From the NCBI GenBank assembly GCA_019115125.1, contig DXEG01000039.1, positions 59,216-123,215 on the forward strand: DNA of 64,000 bases, given 5' to 3'. Below, piece after piece: positions 1-8,366 of the stretch. The translations under genes were made by a program, and so were the position numbers. This stretch comes from Candidatus Blautia faecipullorum (GTDB taxonomy: Bacteria > Bacillota > Clostridia > Lachnospirales > Lachnospiraceae). Below the pieces are notes generated by a model, which made no database searches, was not told where the DNA came from, and was given only the letters and a program-made list of their open reading frames with translations. Position 1 is the stretch's first letter; each line of letters starts with the position of its first letter.

Positions 1-397
1 TAATCGGCCCGTAGCTTGTCAGCATTCCATATAACCCCAGTGTCTGTACCATAACGCCAGCCACCAGCGGAAGGATTACCACAACCAGAAGGATGGTTTT
101 TGCATACCCCCTGCATTTAGATATAAAATAAGCCACCGGATATCCCAGAACAGAACATATAACAGCGGTAAGCAGACTTATTCCTATTGTGCGTCCGATC
201 ACTCTCGGATAAAAGCTGTCTTCAAAAAATTTCGCATAGGAATCTATGGTATATGGCGTTGTCGGAATTACCTGTCCTGATTTATAAGACAAAAAACTAT
301 AATAGAGCAACACAATAAAGGGAATTATAAAAAGAATAATAAATACTATCGTCAGCGGAATCAGCATAAAATTCGCTTTATTGACTGACTTCTTCAC
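1..397 (-). CDS. ABC transporter permease, PotB-like (3' end outside window)
   Basis: This is the first ~132 residues of an inner-membrane permease; the gene runs off the left edge. The GTG at 397 is chosen because a GGGGGTG ribosome site lies a few bases upstream. The translation opens with a short basic stretch (MKKSVNKANF), then a hydrophobic segment of about 25 residues, a periplasmic stretch, and further membrane segments, as in the first half of binding-protein-dependent permeases of the spermidine/putrescine type. It lies 77 bases downstream of a solute-binding protein gene on the same strand, so the two are probably one transporter. The substrate cannot be read from this fragment. Confidence 0.8.
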   Translation of the reverse strand, partial: MKKSVNKANFMLIPLTIVFIILFIIPFIVLLYYSFLSYKSGQVIPTTPYTIDSYAKFFEDSFYPRVIGRTIGISLLTAVICSVLGYPVAYFISKCRGYAKTILLVVVILPLVAGVMVQTLGLYGMLTSYGPI

Positions 398-427
398 GTT
401 TTCACCCCCAAAACATAATTATATACA

Positions 428-466
428 CAAAATGGGGATACGGATATGATCCATATCCCCATTTTG
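428..466 (-). terminator. Intercistronic hairpin between binding protein and permease
   Basis: A perfect 13-base-pair stem (arms 428-440 and 454-466, core AAAATGGGGATA) with a 13-base loop lies between the stop of the binding-protein gene and the start of the permease gene. No long T run follows on the minus strand. It may be a leaky terminator or an RNA stabiliser that leaves the binding protein more abundant than the permease, a common arrangement in such operons. The role is inferred. Confidence 0.5.
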
Positions 467-474
467 GTCATATG

Positions 475-1521
475 TTAATTACCTTCAATTATTTTATTAT
501 ACATGTCTGTCCAGTCGCTTTCACGGGTCAGAATATAATCCCAATCCAAAGTAACCAGCTTATCTACCTCGTCCCCGTAAACAAGCTTCTCCGCAATCTC
601 GTCGTCAACCACTACCTCTTTATTACAAGGTGAGAAATAAATATTTTCCGCATATGCAGTCTGCGTTTCCACACTCAGACATCTGTTGACAAACTCTTTG
701 GCCAGAGCCTCATGGGCGGTATTTTTTGAAATCACAATCGTATCCTTCGCAAGCACTGATCCCGGATCAGACGGATAGACGAACTCCACAGGAAAGCCCT
801 GTTCAATATAATCATTACTATAGCTGTTAAACATTACAGCCGCCTTTACAGTGCCCTGCTTCATCTCCAAAAACAGCTCGTCTAAATCTGTAAAGAAAAG
901 TGGGAACGGTCCCAGCTCTGCAATTTTGTCAAATACTTCTTCTTCCTGTGTCTCCAGATCCAGATCCCATGCCTGCGCCGTTATATCTACAAATGCGTCA
1001 TCTTCAAAGCTGGGGAATGTAGTAAGAGATACCTTTCCTTTTAAATCTTCCCTCCACAGATCCTTCCAGGACGTAATCGGTTCTGTAACAAGCTCGTTAT
1101 TATAGCAGATACCCAGCCCCATAATGGACATCCCATATCCTCCGGTCTGCGCAAAATCGTACAGTGAATCAAAGTTGCTTAACGACGTATCCACCTCCTG
1201 CGCAACTCCATCGTCAATGGCCTGCTTTGATTCATAAATATTAAGAAACAGTACGTCCATGGATGGATTATCTACTTCTGCATACATTTTAGCCTTACGC
1301 TCGCTTGTTCCCCCCAAAACAAGCTCTATATTGCAGCCGTACTCTTCTTCCATCGGATCAACAACACTTTCACGGAGCACTTCTTCTATTGTCCCGCCCC
1401 AAACGCCAACTACAAGAGTTTCATCTTTAAAATCCTTTTCCTCTTCGTCCGCAAAAGCCACGACTGGCATACTACAGGCCATCACAGCCGCAAGTAATAC
1501 ACTTAATAACCTTCTCTTCAT
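475..1521 (-). CDS. Extracellular solute-binding protein, PotD/PotF-like (348 aa)
   Basis: The start is set by an AAGGAGG site just upstream. Residues 1-24 form a Sec signal peptide ending ...VVAFADEEE. The mature part begins with a beta strand TLVVGVWGG, typical of the type II periplasmic-binding fold of the polyamine/iron (SBP_bac_1/8) group, and keeps the usual MSIMGLGICYNNE and SWKDLW segments. There is no lipobox cysteine visible in the signal region. It would capture a ligand outside the cell for the permease that follows. The gene is the first of a unit whose promoter carries the same operator as the PfkB-kinase unit upstream, so both may serve one substrate. Family calls of this group do not fix the ligand: polyamines are possible, other small molecules equally so. 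Confidence 0.8.
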   Translation of the reverse strand: MKRRLLSVLLAAVMACSMPVVAFADEEEKDFKDETLVVGVWGGTIEEVLRESVVDPMEEEYGCNIELVLGGTSERKAKMYAEVDNPSMDVLFLNIYESKQAIDDGVAQEVDTSLSNFDSLYDFAQTGGYGMSIMGLGICYNNELVTEPITSWKDLWREDLKGKVSLTTFPSFEDDAFVDITAQAWDLDLETQEEEVFDKIAELGPFPLFFTDLDELFLEMKQGTVKAAVMFNSYSNDYIEQGFPVEFVYPSDPGSVLAKDTIVISKNTAHEALAKEFVNRCLSVETQTAYAENIYFSPCNKEVVVDDEIAEKLVYGDEVDKLVTLDWDYILTRESDWTDMYNKIIEGN

Positions 1522-1614
1522 TTACCGATCCTCCTTGTTCTAAATTTGTTGGAATCATACGCATCAGGATATGACGCATATATTGTTGAAAATCCGCAAT
1601 TAAATTTTAGGTAA

Positions 1615-1668
1615 TAGGTACGACGTACGTCATATACTTATAATAACGTCTAACCCTGTTTTTGTCAA
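1615..1668 (-). promoter_or_regulatory. Promoter and operator of the binding-protein gene
   Basis: On the minus strand a TTGACA box (1663-1668) and a TATTAT box (1640-1645) are 17 bases apart, a near-consensus sigma-A promoter. Six bases downstream of the -10 lies ATGACGTACGTCGTACCTA (1615-1633), which contains the palindrome GACGTACGTC and matches 16 of 19 bases of the site downstream of the PfkB-unit promoter (3743-3761). A repressor bound here would cover the transcription start. Confidence 0.65.
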
Positions 1669-1827
1669 TAATATAACTTCAATTTAAAATATTTTTTTAA
1701 ACTTTCTGGATTTATCAAAAGGATTCGTTAAATAGTCTCTTATTACTTTTTTATGATACTCCCCCTTTTTTGCAAAAAACAGAGGTAAATAATTCCATCC
1801 GGAACCATTCGCCTCTGCTGCTAATTC

Positions 1828-2301
1828 CTATTCATTTTTTAGAACAATACGCAAACTCCCTCCTTCAATCTGACTGCATATTTCATTCCTGCCGGACAGC
1901 AGTTCAAAATAGTCGACAGGCCCGGTCACTCCGCGGCAGATATCGTACCATACCCCAGGCTGCAATAGTATAATCTCTCCTGGATTCAGGATAAACGCTT
2001 CTATTGAATCTATTCCGGGAGACAGACTGTCCTCCCGCCCCGCCACAGTCAGAATCATTCTCTGAGTTCCACAGATAATAAGCTTCTGTCCATCACTTTT
2101 TTTCATTTTATCCAGAATAAAAGGCTGCACAGAATCACAGTGGCATATTCCAATACCCGCGCTTTGATCTATACATATTCCTTCTGTCATCCAGCATTCC
2201 CATCCGGTTCCGCTGAAAGCCTCATAATCTGTCAATTTTATAAATGTACCGTAACGCCCGCAGGCTTCTTTCCGGGCGTCAACTGCATATATTTCTTTCA
2301 T
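1828..2301 (-). CDS. Cupin-like protein resembling ureidoglycolate lyase (157 aa)
   Basis: A small soluble protein with a strong GGAGGAG ribosome site. Its C-terminal half has the pattern FILNPGEIILLQPGVWYD, which resembles the LxPGxxxxLxPGxWH signature of ureidoglycolate lyase (AllA) and related cupins that act on ureides or sugar acids. In this copy the His expected after the Trp is replaced by Tyr-Asp. It is a diverged paralogue of the next gene upstream (2311-2790), only 9 bases away, so the two could form a heteromeric enzyme. With a PfkB kinase in the same unit, a catabolic role for a ureide- or sugar-like compound is plausible but not shown. Confidence 0.5.
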   Translation of the reverse strand: MKEIYAVDARKEACGRYGTFIKLTDYEAFSGTGWECWMTEGICIDQSAGIGICHCDSVQPFILDKMKKSDGQKLIICGTQRMILTVAGREDSLSPGIDSIEAFILNPGEIILLQPGVWYDICRGVTGPVDYFELLSGRNEICSQIEGGSLRIVLKNE

Positions 2302-2310
2302 AACTCCTCC

Positions 2311-2790
2311 TTACAGTTCCACTGATACAGGATCAGGTTTTACAGAGAGCCAGGCTGTTTCACTGGGTTCCCCGTTTGTCAGTGACAGAAAATAATACAT
2401 TGTTTCGCCTCCGGTACTATGGCATGCATCATGCCAGATTCCCGGTTTCAAAACAATCACATCTCCCGGCTGGAGAAGGAATGATACCACATCCTCTGTT
2501 CTGGGATTGCCTGACGGATCACTGTCCGCAACACTCAAAATAATTGGCTTATTCCCTACGATCTGCACCTCTTCAGATGACAAATGCCTCTCCATACTGT
2601 CAATAACAAAGGATTTTTCATTGCTGCACTTTGTAATCCCCAGCTTCAGCGGCCGGGTAATAATATCTGTGGCTGTTTGATAAGCGTGGTATGACTTACT
2701 GCTTATTTCATTATCTTCTTTGATATTGTAATACTCTCCATATGGGCGAAACACTTCTTTTCCAATCCTGCATATACTTCCATTCTTCAT
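2311..2790 (-). CDS. Cupin-like protein resembling ureidoglycolate lyase, second copy (159 aa)
   Basis: Paralogue of the neighbouring 157-residue protein. It keeps the fuller AllA-like motif FLLQPGDVIVLKPGIWHDA, including the Trp-His pair, so it is the more likely catalytic member of the pair. It starts 2 bases after the kinase stop with an AAGGAG site, so translational coupling is likely. AllA proteins cleave ureidoglycolate to glyoxylate and urea; no other allantoin-pathway gene is seen in the window, so the true substrate may differ. An alternative is a non-catalytic cupin. Confidence 0.5.
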   Translation of the reverse strand: MKNGSICRIGKEVFRPYGEYYNIKEDNEISSKSYHAYQTATDIITRPLKLGITKCSNEKSFVIDSMERHLSSEEVQIVGNKPIILSVADSDPSGNPRTEDVVSFLLQPGDVIVLKPGIWHDACHSTGGETMYYFLSLTNGEPSETAWLSVKPDPVSVEL

Positions 2791-2792
2791 GA

Positions 2793-3722
2793 TTATTTAC
2801 TCCTTTGCCGGCGAAACGCCTCCATATATTGTTTTATTACTTTTTCAGATACAATGCCGGCCCTCGCGCCGAAGGCCGTAACTGCGTAGGCGCCGGCCGC
2901 ATTGGCGTATTCTGCTGAATATTCCAGAGATTTTCCTGAAAGCCAACATTCTGTAAAAGAACAGTTAAAGGTATCCCCCGCTCCTGTCGTATCCAAAACC
3001 TGAACCCGATTCCCCGGAAGTCTGACCTCTTTGTCCCGGGTCCGGCAATAGCAGCCTTCTGAACCTAATGTAATAACCACCGCTTCCGTATGTCCCTGAA
3101 ACAGCATTTCCATTGCCTCACTGTCACTGCGTTCACATCTGAACTTTTTCCATCCTTCCTCATTAAAAAAGATCAGCTTTGCATACGAAAATGTTTTGTC
3201 ATCCCAACTGTCAAAGGTCGATGTCTCGGCATCTATTACCAATGGCACACCTGTTTCCGCCAGTTCTTCCGCCAGTTTCTCCCATCTCTCCAGCCGGTGA
3301 AATTCCATTACCGAGGTATAAACACATTTTGCCTCCAGCAGCAGTTCATGAAGCTGTGAGTTTACTTTATATTGTATATGATCCATGTTGACCACAAAAA
3401 TGCTTCTCTCTTTTGGCGTAGATATAATCATACATTTGGGATCCGCCAGGGAATCATCTTTTATCACGTAAGACAGATCCAACTGCCATCGTTCCAGATC
3501 CTTTTTTATAATTTGGCTGATACTCCCTGAATTTAGTGCTGTGACAAGATATGTTTTCTCTCCCATTCCTGCAAATACACAGGCCGCATTTGGAATCATT
3601 CCCCCTACACGATTCTCTTTCCATTCAACATTGCATTTTTCACCTTCAGGGATCCAGGCCTCTGCAGTATAGTATTCATCGATACAGGCAACACCTATTG
3701 CTACAATATGCTTTCCATTCAT
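2793..3722 (-). CDS. PfkB-family carbohydrate/nucleoside kinase (309 aa)
   Basis: The start at ATG 3722 is chosen because GGAGGAGGG lies just upstream; the 25 extra residues possible upstream of it would span the promoter. The N-terminus (HIVAIGVACIDEYY) is the PfkB nucleotide/sugar-binding strand, GGMIPNAACVFAGMG is the first signature, and DTTGAGDTFNCSFTE near residue 250 is the second, carrying the catalytic Asp of the GAGD motif. Such cytoplasmic kinases phosphorylate ribose, fructose, nucleosides or similar. It heads the unit with two AllA-like cupins, under a promoter whose operator is shared with the binding-protein unit. Confidence 0.8.
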   Translation of the reverse strand: MNGKHIVAIGVACIDEYYTAEAWIPEGEKCNVEWKENRVGGMIPNAACVFAGMGEKTYLVTALNSGSISQIIKKDLERWQLDLSYVIKDDSLADPKCMIISTPKERSIFVVNMDHIQYKVNSQLHELLLEAKCVYTSVMEFHRLERWEKLAEELAETGVPLVIDAETSTFDSWDDKTFSYAKLIFFNEEGWKKFRCERSDSEAMEMLFQGHTEAVVITLGSEGCYCRTRDKEVRLPGNRVQVLDTTGAGDTFNCSFTECWLSGKSLEYSAEYANAAGAYAVTAFGARAGIVSEKVIKQYMEAFRRQRSK

Positions 3723-3742
3723 ATGGCCCTCCTCCATCTTTA

Positions 3743-3797
3743 TACGTACGACATACGACATTGACTTAATTTTAAAATATTTTTTACAATTTGTCAA
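3743..3797 (-). promoter_or_regulatory. Promoter and operator of the PfkB-kinase unit
   Basis: TTGACA (3792-3797) and TAAAAT (3769-3774) are 17 bases apart on the minus strand. Seven bases beyond the -10 is ATGTCGTATGTCGTACGTA (3743-3761), which matches 16 of 19 positions with the site at 1615-1633. Spacing of box to operator is the same within one base in both promoters, so one regulator probably controls both units. No regulator gene of this unit is inside the window. Confidence 0.65.
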
Positions 3798-3852
3798 TCT
3801 TTCAGAAAATGAAAAATTCTATATTTCCGCACTTCTTTTAAAAAGAAAAAGA

Positions 3853-3955
3853 GGGGATGCCGCATCAATGTAATATGCCCCCTTCCAGGTAGACAAGTAA
3901 AATAATAAAAACCTGTCACTTAGAAGGGATCATATCATTTTAGTGCGACACCCCC
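3853..3955. repeat. Long imperfect inverted repeat, MITE-like or structured terminator
   Basis: About 33 bases at each end are imperfect inverted copies: the left end begins GGGGATGCCGCA and the right end, read in reverse complement, begins GGGGGTGTCGCA; both continue to an (A)TATG-CCCTTC block. The outer 12 bases pair fully if two G-U pairs are allowed. The element is about 103 bases and has no coding capacity. On the minus strand it is followed by CTCTTTTTCTTTTT, so it could also end transcription of the GH31 gene at 4034. Confidence 0.5.
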
Positions 3956-4033
3956 ACTGCAATAAATATTTTCTTAATTCAGAAGCCTACCGCCGGCTCC
4001 GTTTTCCTATTCTCATCTCAAATTCTTTATTTC

Positions 4034-6460
4034 TTAAAACTCTACTGTTACTTCTTCTCCTTCGTAGACGAAGCTTTCCGTCCGCCCGGTTCCCTCCAGG
4101 ATCACATGACAGGTTCTGCCCTTCAGACCCTGTGCGAATACCTTCTGCGCGGCTCCGATGACAAATACCTTTTCCCGTTCCTTCCAGTTCATAGAAATCC
4201 GGTTGTAATTTCCATTCTCATACCCGTATCCGTCTCCCTCGTCCTCATAGAGGCGGAAAGAAGCGTCCGCGCCCGGATAAATATGGATTTCAAAGGGCGT
4301 GTCTACAATTTCATCCGCATAGGTCATTCTCTGCTCCATAGGAATCACAGAGCCGGCCTTTACAAATACAGGGATCCGGTCGATGGGGGCCTCCACGGTG
4401 ATTTCCGCTCCGCCTTCATATTTCTTTCCGCTGCTGAAATCATACCAGTCCGCGCCCTTCGGCAGATAGCAGTTCCAGGTTTTCTCCCTGTGGATTTCCC
4501 GGCTGTTTTTCTCGTAATACATGGGCTCTGTCACAGGGCAGACCAGAAGACTGTCTCCAAACAGGAATTCGTCTCCGAGCCCGGCCGCCTTATGATCCCC
4601 GGAGAAATCGAACAGAAGGCTCCGGAGCATAGTATAATCCTCGGCCCAAACTCTGGCGGCGTTGGAATAAATATAGGGCATCAGACGGTATCTCATTTCA
4701 ATGGTCTTTACCAGAGCGTCATAGAAAGGCTCCCCTTTCTTTCCGAAATTCCATACCTCTCTGGGCGTGTCTGTTCCGTGAGAGCGGAACATGGGAAGAA
4801 ACGCGCCGTACTCAAACCAGCGCACATACAGCTCACGGTATCCGTAATCCTCTACTCCGGTCTCATAGTCTCCCCGCCAGAACCACTTGGGCGTAGGATC
4901 TTCATTACAGAAACAGCCTCTGTGACGCCAGTTTTCATTCACTGTAAAAAATCCGCCGATATCCAGAGTCCAGTAGGGCATTCCGCTCATGCACATATTC
5001 AGTCCCTCGTGGATCTGCTTTTTCATGGTATCCCAGGAGGCGAAGATATCTCCTGACCAGAGAACCGTGCCGTATTTCTGACTGGAGGCGTAGCCGGAAC
5101 GGGTCAGGTTCAGCACGCGCTTGTCCGGGGCGGCCTTTCTCTGATTTTCGTATATTCCGCGGGCATGAGCGGCGGCATAGAGATTGGCTCTGCCTGCTCC
5201 CAGGAATTTCCTGTGCTCGTCGCCCACCAGCCGGAAACGCTCCCATGGCTCTCTCTTAAACTCACCATTCCAGTCCGGCCCTGAGAAGGGCTCCGTAGAA
5301 TCACACCACCAGGAGTCAAATCCACCGGAAAACAGCTCTCTTTCCGCCTGTTTCCAGTAAATCTCCCGCCCCTTCTCCGAAAAGGCGTCATAGGTGGCGT
5401 AGTCGTTCAGAAGCTGTCCGGCTTCCTTCATTTCCTCATAATCCTCCGTGCCGGCATTCATATTGGGCCACACGGACACCATCGTGTGGATATGCATATC
5501 ATGCAGTTTACGGTTCATAGCGGCAAGATCCGGATATCTCTTTTTATCGACTCTCTTATTGCCCCATTTTCCGGCTTCCCAGGTATTCCAGTCCTGAACC
5601 AGACAGTCCAGGGGAATGTCCAGACTGCGGTACTTTTCCGCCGTTTCCTCCATTTCCTGCTGGGTGAGATAAGCCTCCTTTGACTGTACATATCCAAAGG
5701 ACCATTTCGGCAGCATCACCGCCTTTCCGGTAAGCAGCCGGTAGCCTGCAATGATCTCATCCAGAGAATCTCCCTTGATAAAATAATAATCTAACTGCTC
5801 AACCATATCCAGATACAGCCAGGAGCCCCGGCAGTCGTCGTTGAAGGTCATCAGAGAGCCGCAGTCTACCAGAATACCGTACCCTTTGTCCGACACAAAA
5901 AACGGGATCGGGATCCTCATATTATGCTGATAAAGATACTGCACGTTTCCGCGGTAATCGTAGATTCCCTCTTCTCCCTGCCCAAGGCCATGAATATGTT
6001 CGTCCGGCTCCCAGCAGAAGCTCAGCTTCCCGTGGTACGCCCTGTGATCCTCCACCGCCTTCAGATTTTTCACAAAGTTTCTTTCTCCGTCTACCGTCTG
6101 CACTCTGTGAATGATCGGTTCTTCACCGCCGGTGTTATAAACCATATACGGGGCTTCCGTCAGTTCCTTTCTGCGCTCTCTGAGAAGTACGCGGCTGTCC
6201 GCCGCGTCCTTCCAGACAAAGCCTCCCTCTCTGCAGTCTGCCTCCAGAACAAGCTTCCCTGTATTTATTTTTACGGTCTGTCCTTCCTCTTCCACGGCGA
6301 AGCTTCCCTCCAGAGAAGCTTCAATCCCTATGGGAGACTCCTTCTGCCACTCTTCTTTCTTTGTAAAAGAACATCTTATAATATGATCACGGACAGCCTG
6401 CAGTCTGCAGCTTCCGTCTTTTAACTTAAATTCCAGTTCTTTTCTGTCTGACATACTCAT
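4034..6460 (-). CDS. GH31 family glycosidase, alpha-glucosidase or alpha-xylosidase (808 aa)
   Basis: A cytoplasmic enzyme (no signal peptide) hydrolysing alpha-linked glycosides. The N-terminal beta-sandwich (to about 240) precedes a TIM barrel starting LPKWSFGYVQSKEAY. The catalytic nucleophile is expected at Asp387 in FDSWWCDSTEP and the acid/base at Asp471 in VLWSGDI. The C-terminal beta domains carry the usual RIPVFVKAGSVIPM segment. It begins 27 bases after the permease stop and ends an operon with two MalG/MalF-type permeases, with YesM/YesN and a binding protein nearby, so it probably cleaves the sugar that these import. Whether glucose or xylose is released cannot be decided here. 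Confidence 0.88.
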   Translation of the reverse strand: MSMSDRKELEFKLKDGSCRLQAVRDHIIRCSFTKKEEWQKESPIGIEASLEGSFAVEEEGQTVKINTGKLVLEADCREGGFVWKDAADSRVLLRERRKELTEAPYMVYNTGGEEPIIHRVQTVDGERNFVKNLKAVEDHRAYHGKLSFCWEPDEHIHGLGQGEEGIYDYRGNVQYLYQHNMRIPIPFFVSDKGYGILVDCGSLMTFNDDCRGSWLYLDMVEQLDYYFIKGDSLDEIIAGYRLLTGKAVMLPKWSFGYVQSKEAYLTQQEMEETAEKYRSLDIPLDCLVQDWNTWEAGKWGNKRVDKKRYPDLAAMNRKLHDMHIHTMVSVWPNMNAGTEDYEEMKEAGQLLNDYATYDAFSEKGREIYWKQAERELFSGGFDSWWCDSTEPFSGPDWNGEFKREPWERFRLVGDEHRKFLGAGRANLYAAAHARGIYENQRKAAPDKRVLNLTRSGYASSQKYGTVLWSGDIFASWDTMKKQIHEGLNMCMSGMPYWTLDIGGFFTVNENWRHRGCFCNEDPTPKWFWRGDYETGVEDYGYRELYVRWFEYGAFLPMFRSHGTDTPREVWNFGKKGEPFYDALVKTIEMRYRLMPYIYSNAARVWAEDYTMLRSLLFDFSGDHKAAGLGDEFLFGDSLLVCPVTEPMYYEKNSREIHREKTWNCYLPKGADWYDFSSGKKYEGGAEITVEAPIDRIPVFVKAGSVIPMEQRMTYADEIVDTPFEIHIYPGADASFRLYEDEGDGYGYENGNYNRISMNWKEREKVFVIGAAQKVFAQGLKGRTCHVILEGTGRTESFVYEGEEVTVEF

Positions 6461-6487
6461 GTTGTCTTCTCCTTATCGTCTATAGCA

Positions 6488-7318
6488 TCAGCCCTTTACC
6501 GCTCCGGCTGTCTGACCGCCTACAATGTGCTTCTGGCACAGCAGATACATAATAATGACAGGCAGACATGTCAGAAGAATGTCCGCGCAGATCAGATTCC
6601 AGCTCTTGGAATACTGCCCGAAGAAATTATATACTGCCAAAGTCATCGGCCATTTTTCTGAGGAATTCAGGAAGTACAGCGGCATCACAAATTCATTCCA
6701 GGTATTCAGGAAACACAAAACCGCCGCGGTCACCATACTTGACTTCATCATCGGCATTACAATACTGAAAAACAGTTTCCAGGGCCCGCAGCCGTCCAGT
6801 ACCGCGGCCTCGTCCAGGTCTACCGGAACCTTGGACACAAAGCCGTACAGCAGAAATACAGAAAACGGAAGCTGCATAGCCACATAAAGAAGAATAATCC
6901 CAAGTCTTGTATCGTTTAATTGAGTCACCTGCATCACTTTCATAAGAGATACATAGTTCACCGGGATCACAATACCGAGAACCATGTACATATAGAGGGC
7001 GTTGTCTTTCTTTCCGCGCCTTCTTGCCAGCACATAGGCCGCCATAGACGCAAGGATGACTGTAATGATCGTAGCGCACCCCGCGTACATGAGACTGTTC
7101 AGAAAGCTCATACCAAGCTTTCCTTTTTCAATAACAACGGCAAAGTTACTGAACTCCCATACCTCCGGCAGCTTCAGAGAAAGTGTCAGGGCTTCAGAAT
7201 CCGGCTTAAACGCATTGATCACGATCAGCAGAAGAGGGATCAGCATGATCAGAGAAACGATCCATGCCAGAATATTTTTTAAGATTGTCAGCACCATTCT
7301 CTTGGTCTTTGCGTTCAT
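6488..7318 (-). CDS. Carbohydrate ABC transporter permease, MalG type (276 aa)
   Basis: An integral membrane protein with six predicted helices. The cytoplasmic EAA loop, which contacts the ATPase, is seen as DLDEAAVLDGCGPWKLFFSI. The C-terminus ends QKHIVGGQTAGAVKG, the typical end of MalG-type sugar permeases. Its ATG overlaps the stop of the MalF-type gene by one base (TAATG), so the two are translationally coupled. It would pair with the partner permease and the binding protein at 11045. The ATPase is not in this window; many Clostridia use a shared MsmX-type ATPase. Confidence 0.9.
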   Translation of the reverse strand: MNAKTKRMVLTILKNILAWIVSLIMLIPLLLIVINAFKPDSEALTLSLKLPEVWEFSNFAVVIEKGKLGMSFLNSLMYAGCATIITVILASMAAYVLARRRGKKDNALYMYMVLGIVIPVNYVSLMKVMQVTQLNDTRLGIILLYVAMQLPFSVFLLYGFVSKVPVDLDEAAVLDGCGPWKLFFSIVMPMMKSSMVTAAVLCFLNTWNEFVMPLYFLNSSEKWPMTLAVYNFFGQYSKSWNLICADILLTCLPVIIMYLLCQKHIVGGQTAGAVKG

Positions 7319-8193
7319 TACTCTATCACCTCGTCTTTCGTCAAAATCTTAATCATAAAGAAGCCTACGAGCACCATGAAAATGAACATAACGGAACTGA
7401 TGGTTGTACCCGCCGCGTATAGGCCCTGGGAGAACTGTTTAAATACCGCTGTATACATAACCTCGGTGCGGTGTCCCGGTCCTCCGTTGGTCAGAGCGTA
7501 TACCATATCGAACACCTTTAATCCATAAAGCACGTTCAGAACGATCGTCACCGCCAGAGTCTGCTTCAGCATGGGCAGAGTGATATAGATAAACTTATGG
7601 AAGCCGTTGGCGCCGTCGATACCTGCCGCCTCATAATATACATTGGGTATCGCCAGGATTCCCACGATCAGGATCGTCATGATGTATCCGGTTCCTCTCC
7701 AGATATCCACACCCATAACCGACCAGAAGGCAATCTGTGGATCCGTCAGCCACTTCTGAGTGAGAGAATCCATCCCTATCATCCTGAGTCCTTCGTTTAA
7801 AAGTCCGTTCTTCGGATTCAGGATGGAGGTAAATACAAGTCCGATGATCAGAATAGAAAGTACGGAGGGCATATACATTACGCCTCTGTGGAAGTTCTTC
7901 GCCTTAATATTCCGGCTGAGGGCAAGGGCGAACAGAAGTCCCAGACCGGTTTTTGCGGCTGTAGTCACTACTGTAAACAGCAGCGTATTAAGAATGTACT
8001 GTAAATAATCCTGATCGCCGCTGAACACCTCTATAAAATTCTTAAAGCCAACGAAGTGCAGCTCATCAGAATACGCCGACCAGTCCGTAAAGGAATAGCC
8101 GATACCGATGATCCCGGGAACTACGGAAAGGGCTGTATAGATCAGAAGCGCGCCGGCCGCGAAATACCAGGGATAAATTTTTGATTTTTTCAC
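7318..8193 (-). CDS. Carbohydrate ABC transporter permease, MalF type (291 aa)
   Basis: Six transmembrane helices and an EAA loop of the form YYEAAGIDGANGFHKFIYI, typical of MalF-type (CUT1) sugar permeases. The GTG at 8193 is preferred over the ATG at 8208, because the GGAGGAGG ribosome site overlaps that ATG and sits at a good distance from the GTG. It heads the operon MalF-MalG-GH31 and is divergent from the sensor kinase gene, whose response regulator most likely controls it. The sugar is unknown; the linked GH31 suggests an alpha-linked oligosaccharide. Confidence 0.88.
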   Translation of the reverse strand: MKKSKIYPWYFAAGALLIYTALSVVPGIIGIGYSFTDWSAYSDELHFVGFKNFIEVFSGDQDYLQYILNTLLFTVVTTAAKTGLGLLFALALSRNIKAKNFHRGVMYMPSVLSILIIGLVFTSILNPKNGLLNEGLRMIGMDSLTQKWLTDPQIAFWSVMGVDIWRGTGYIMTILIVGILAIPNVYYEAAGIDGANGFHKFIYITLPMLKQTLAVTIVLNVLYGLKVFDMVYALTNGGPGHRTEVMYTAVFKQFSQGLYAAGTTISSVMFIFMVLVGFFMIKILTKDEVIE

Positions 8194-8240
8194 GAAATCC
8201 TCCTCCATTTCTCTTTGTTTTTCTTTATTCTAGGTTAATT

Positions 8241-8270
8241 TGACGGATTTTCACATGCATCCCTCCGTCA
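8241..8270. promoter_or_regulatory. Inverted repeat between permease operon and YesM/YesN genes
   Basis: TGACGGA (8241-8247) and TCCGTCA (8264-8270) form a perfect 7-base inverted repeat with centres about one and a half to two helical turns apart. It lies about 50 bases upstream of the MalF start and 100 upstream of the kinase, where a binding site for the AraC-type response regulator would be expected. Function is inferred from position only. Confidence 0.35.
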
Positions 8271-8366
8271 CATTTATGTATTTTTTTAACCATCCCGGGA
8301 TTTTTCCCCCAGGATATGTTATACTGTTAGCACTGGTGTACAAAGGGAAATACGGAGGATACAACT

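Noticed and set aside
1828-2790. Naming the two cupin-like genes allA.
   Set aside because: No other allantoin or ureide pathway gene is in the window, and one copy lacks the key His; only a resemblance is stated.
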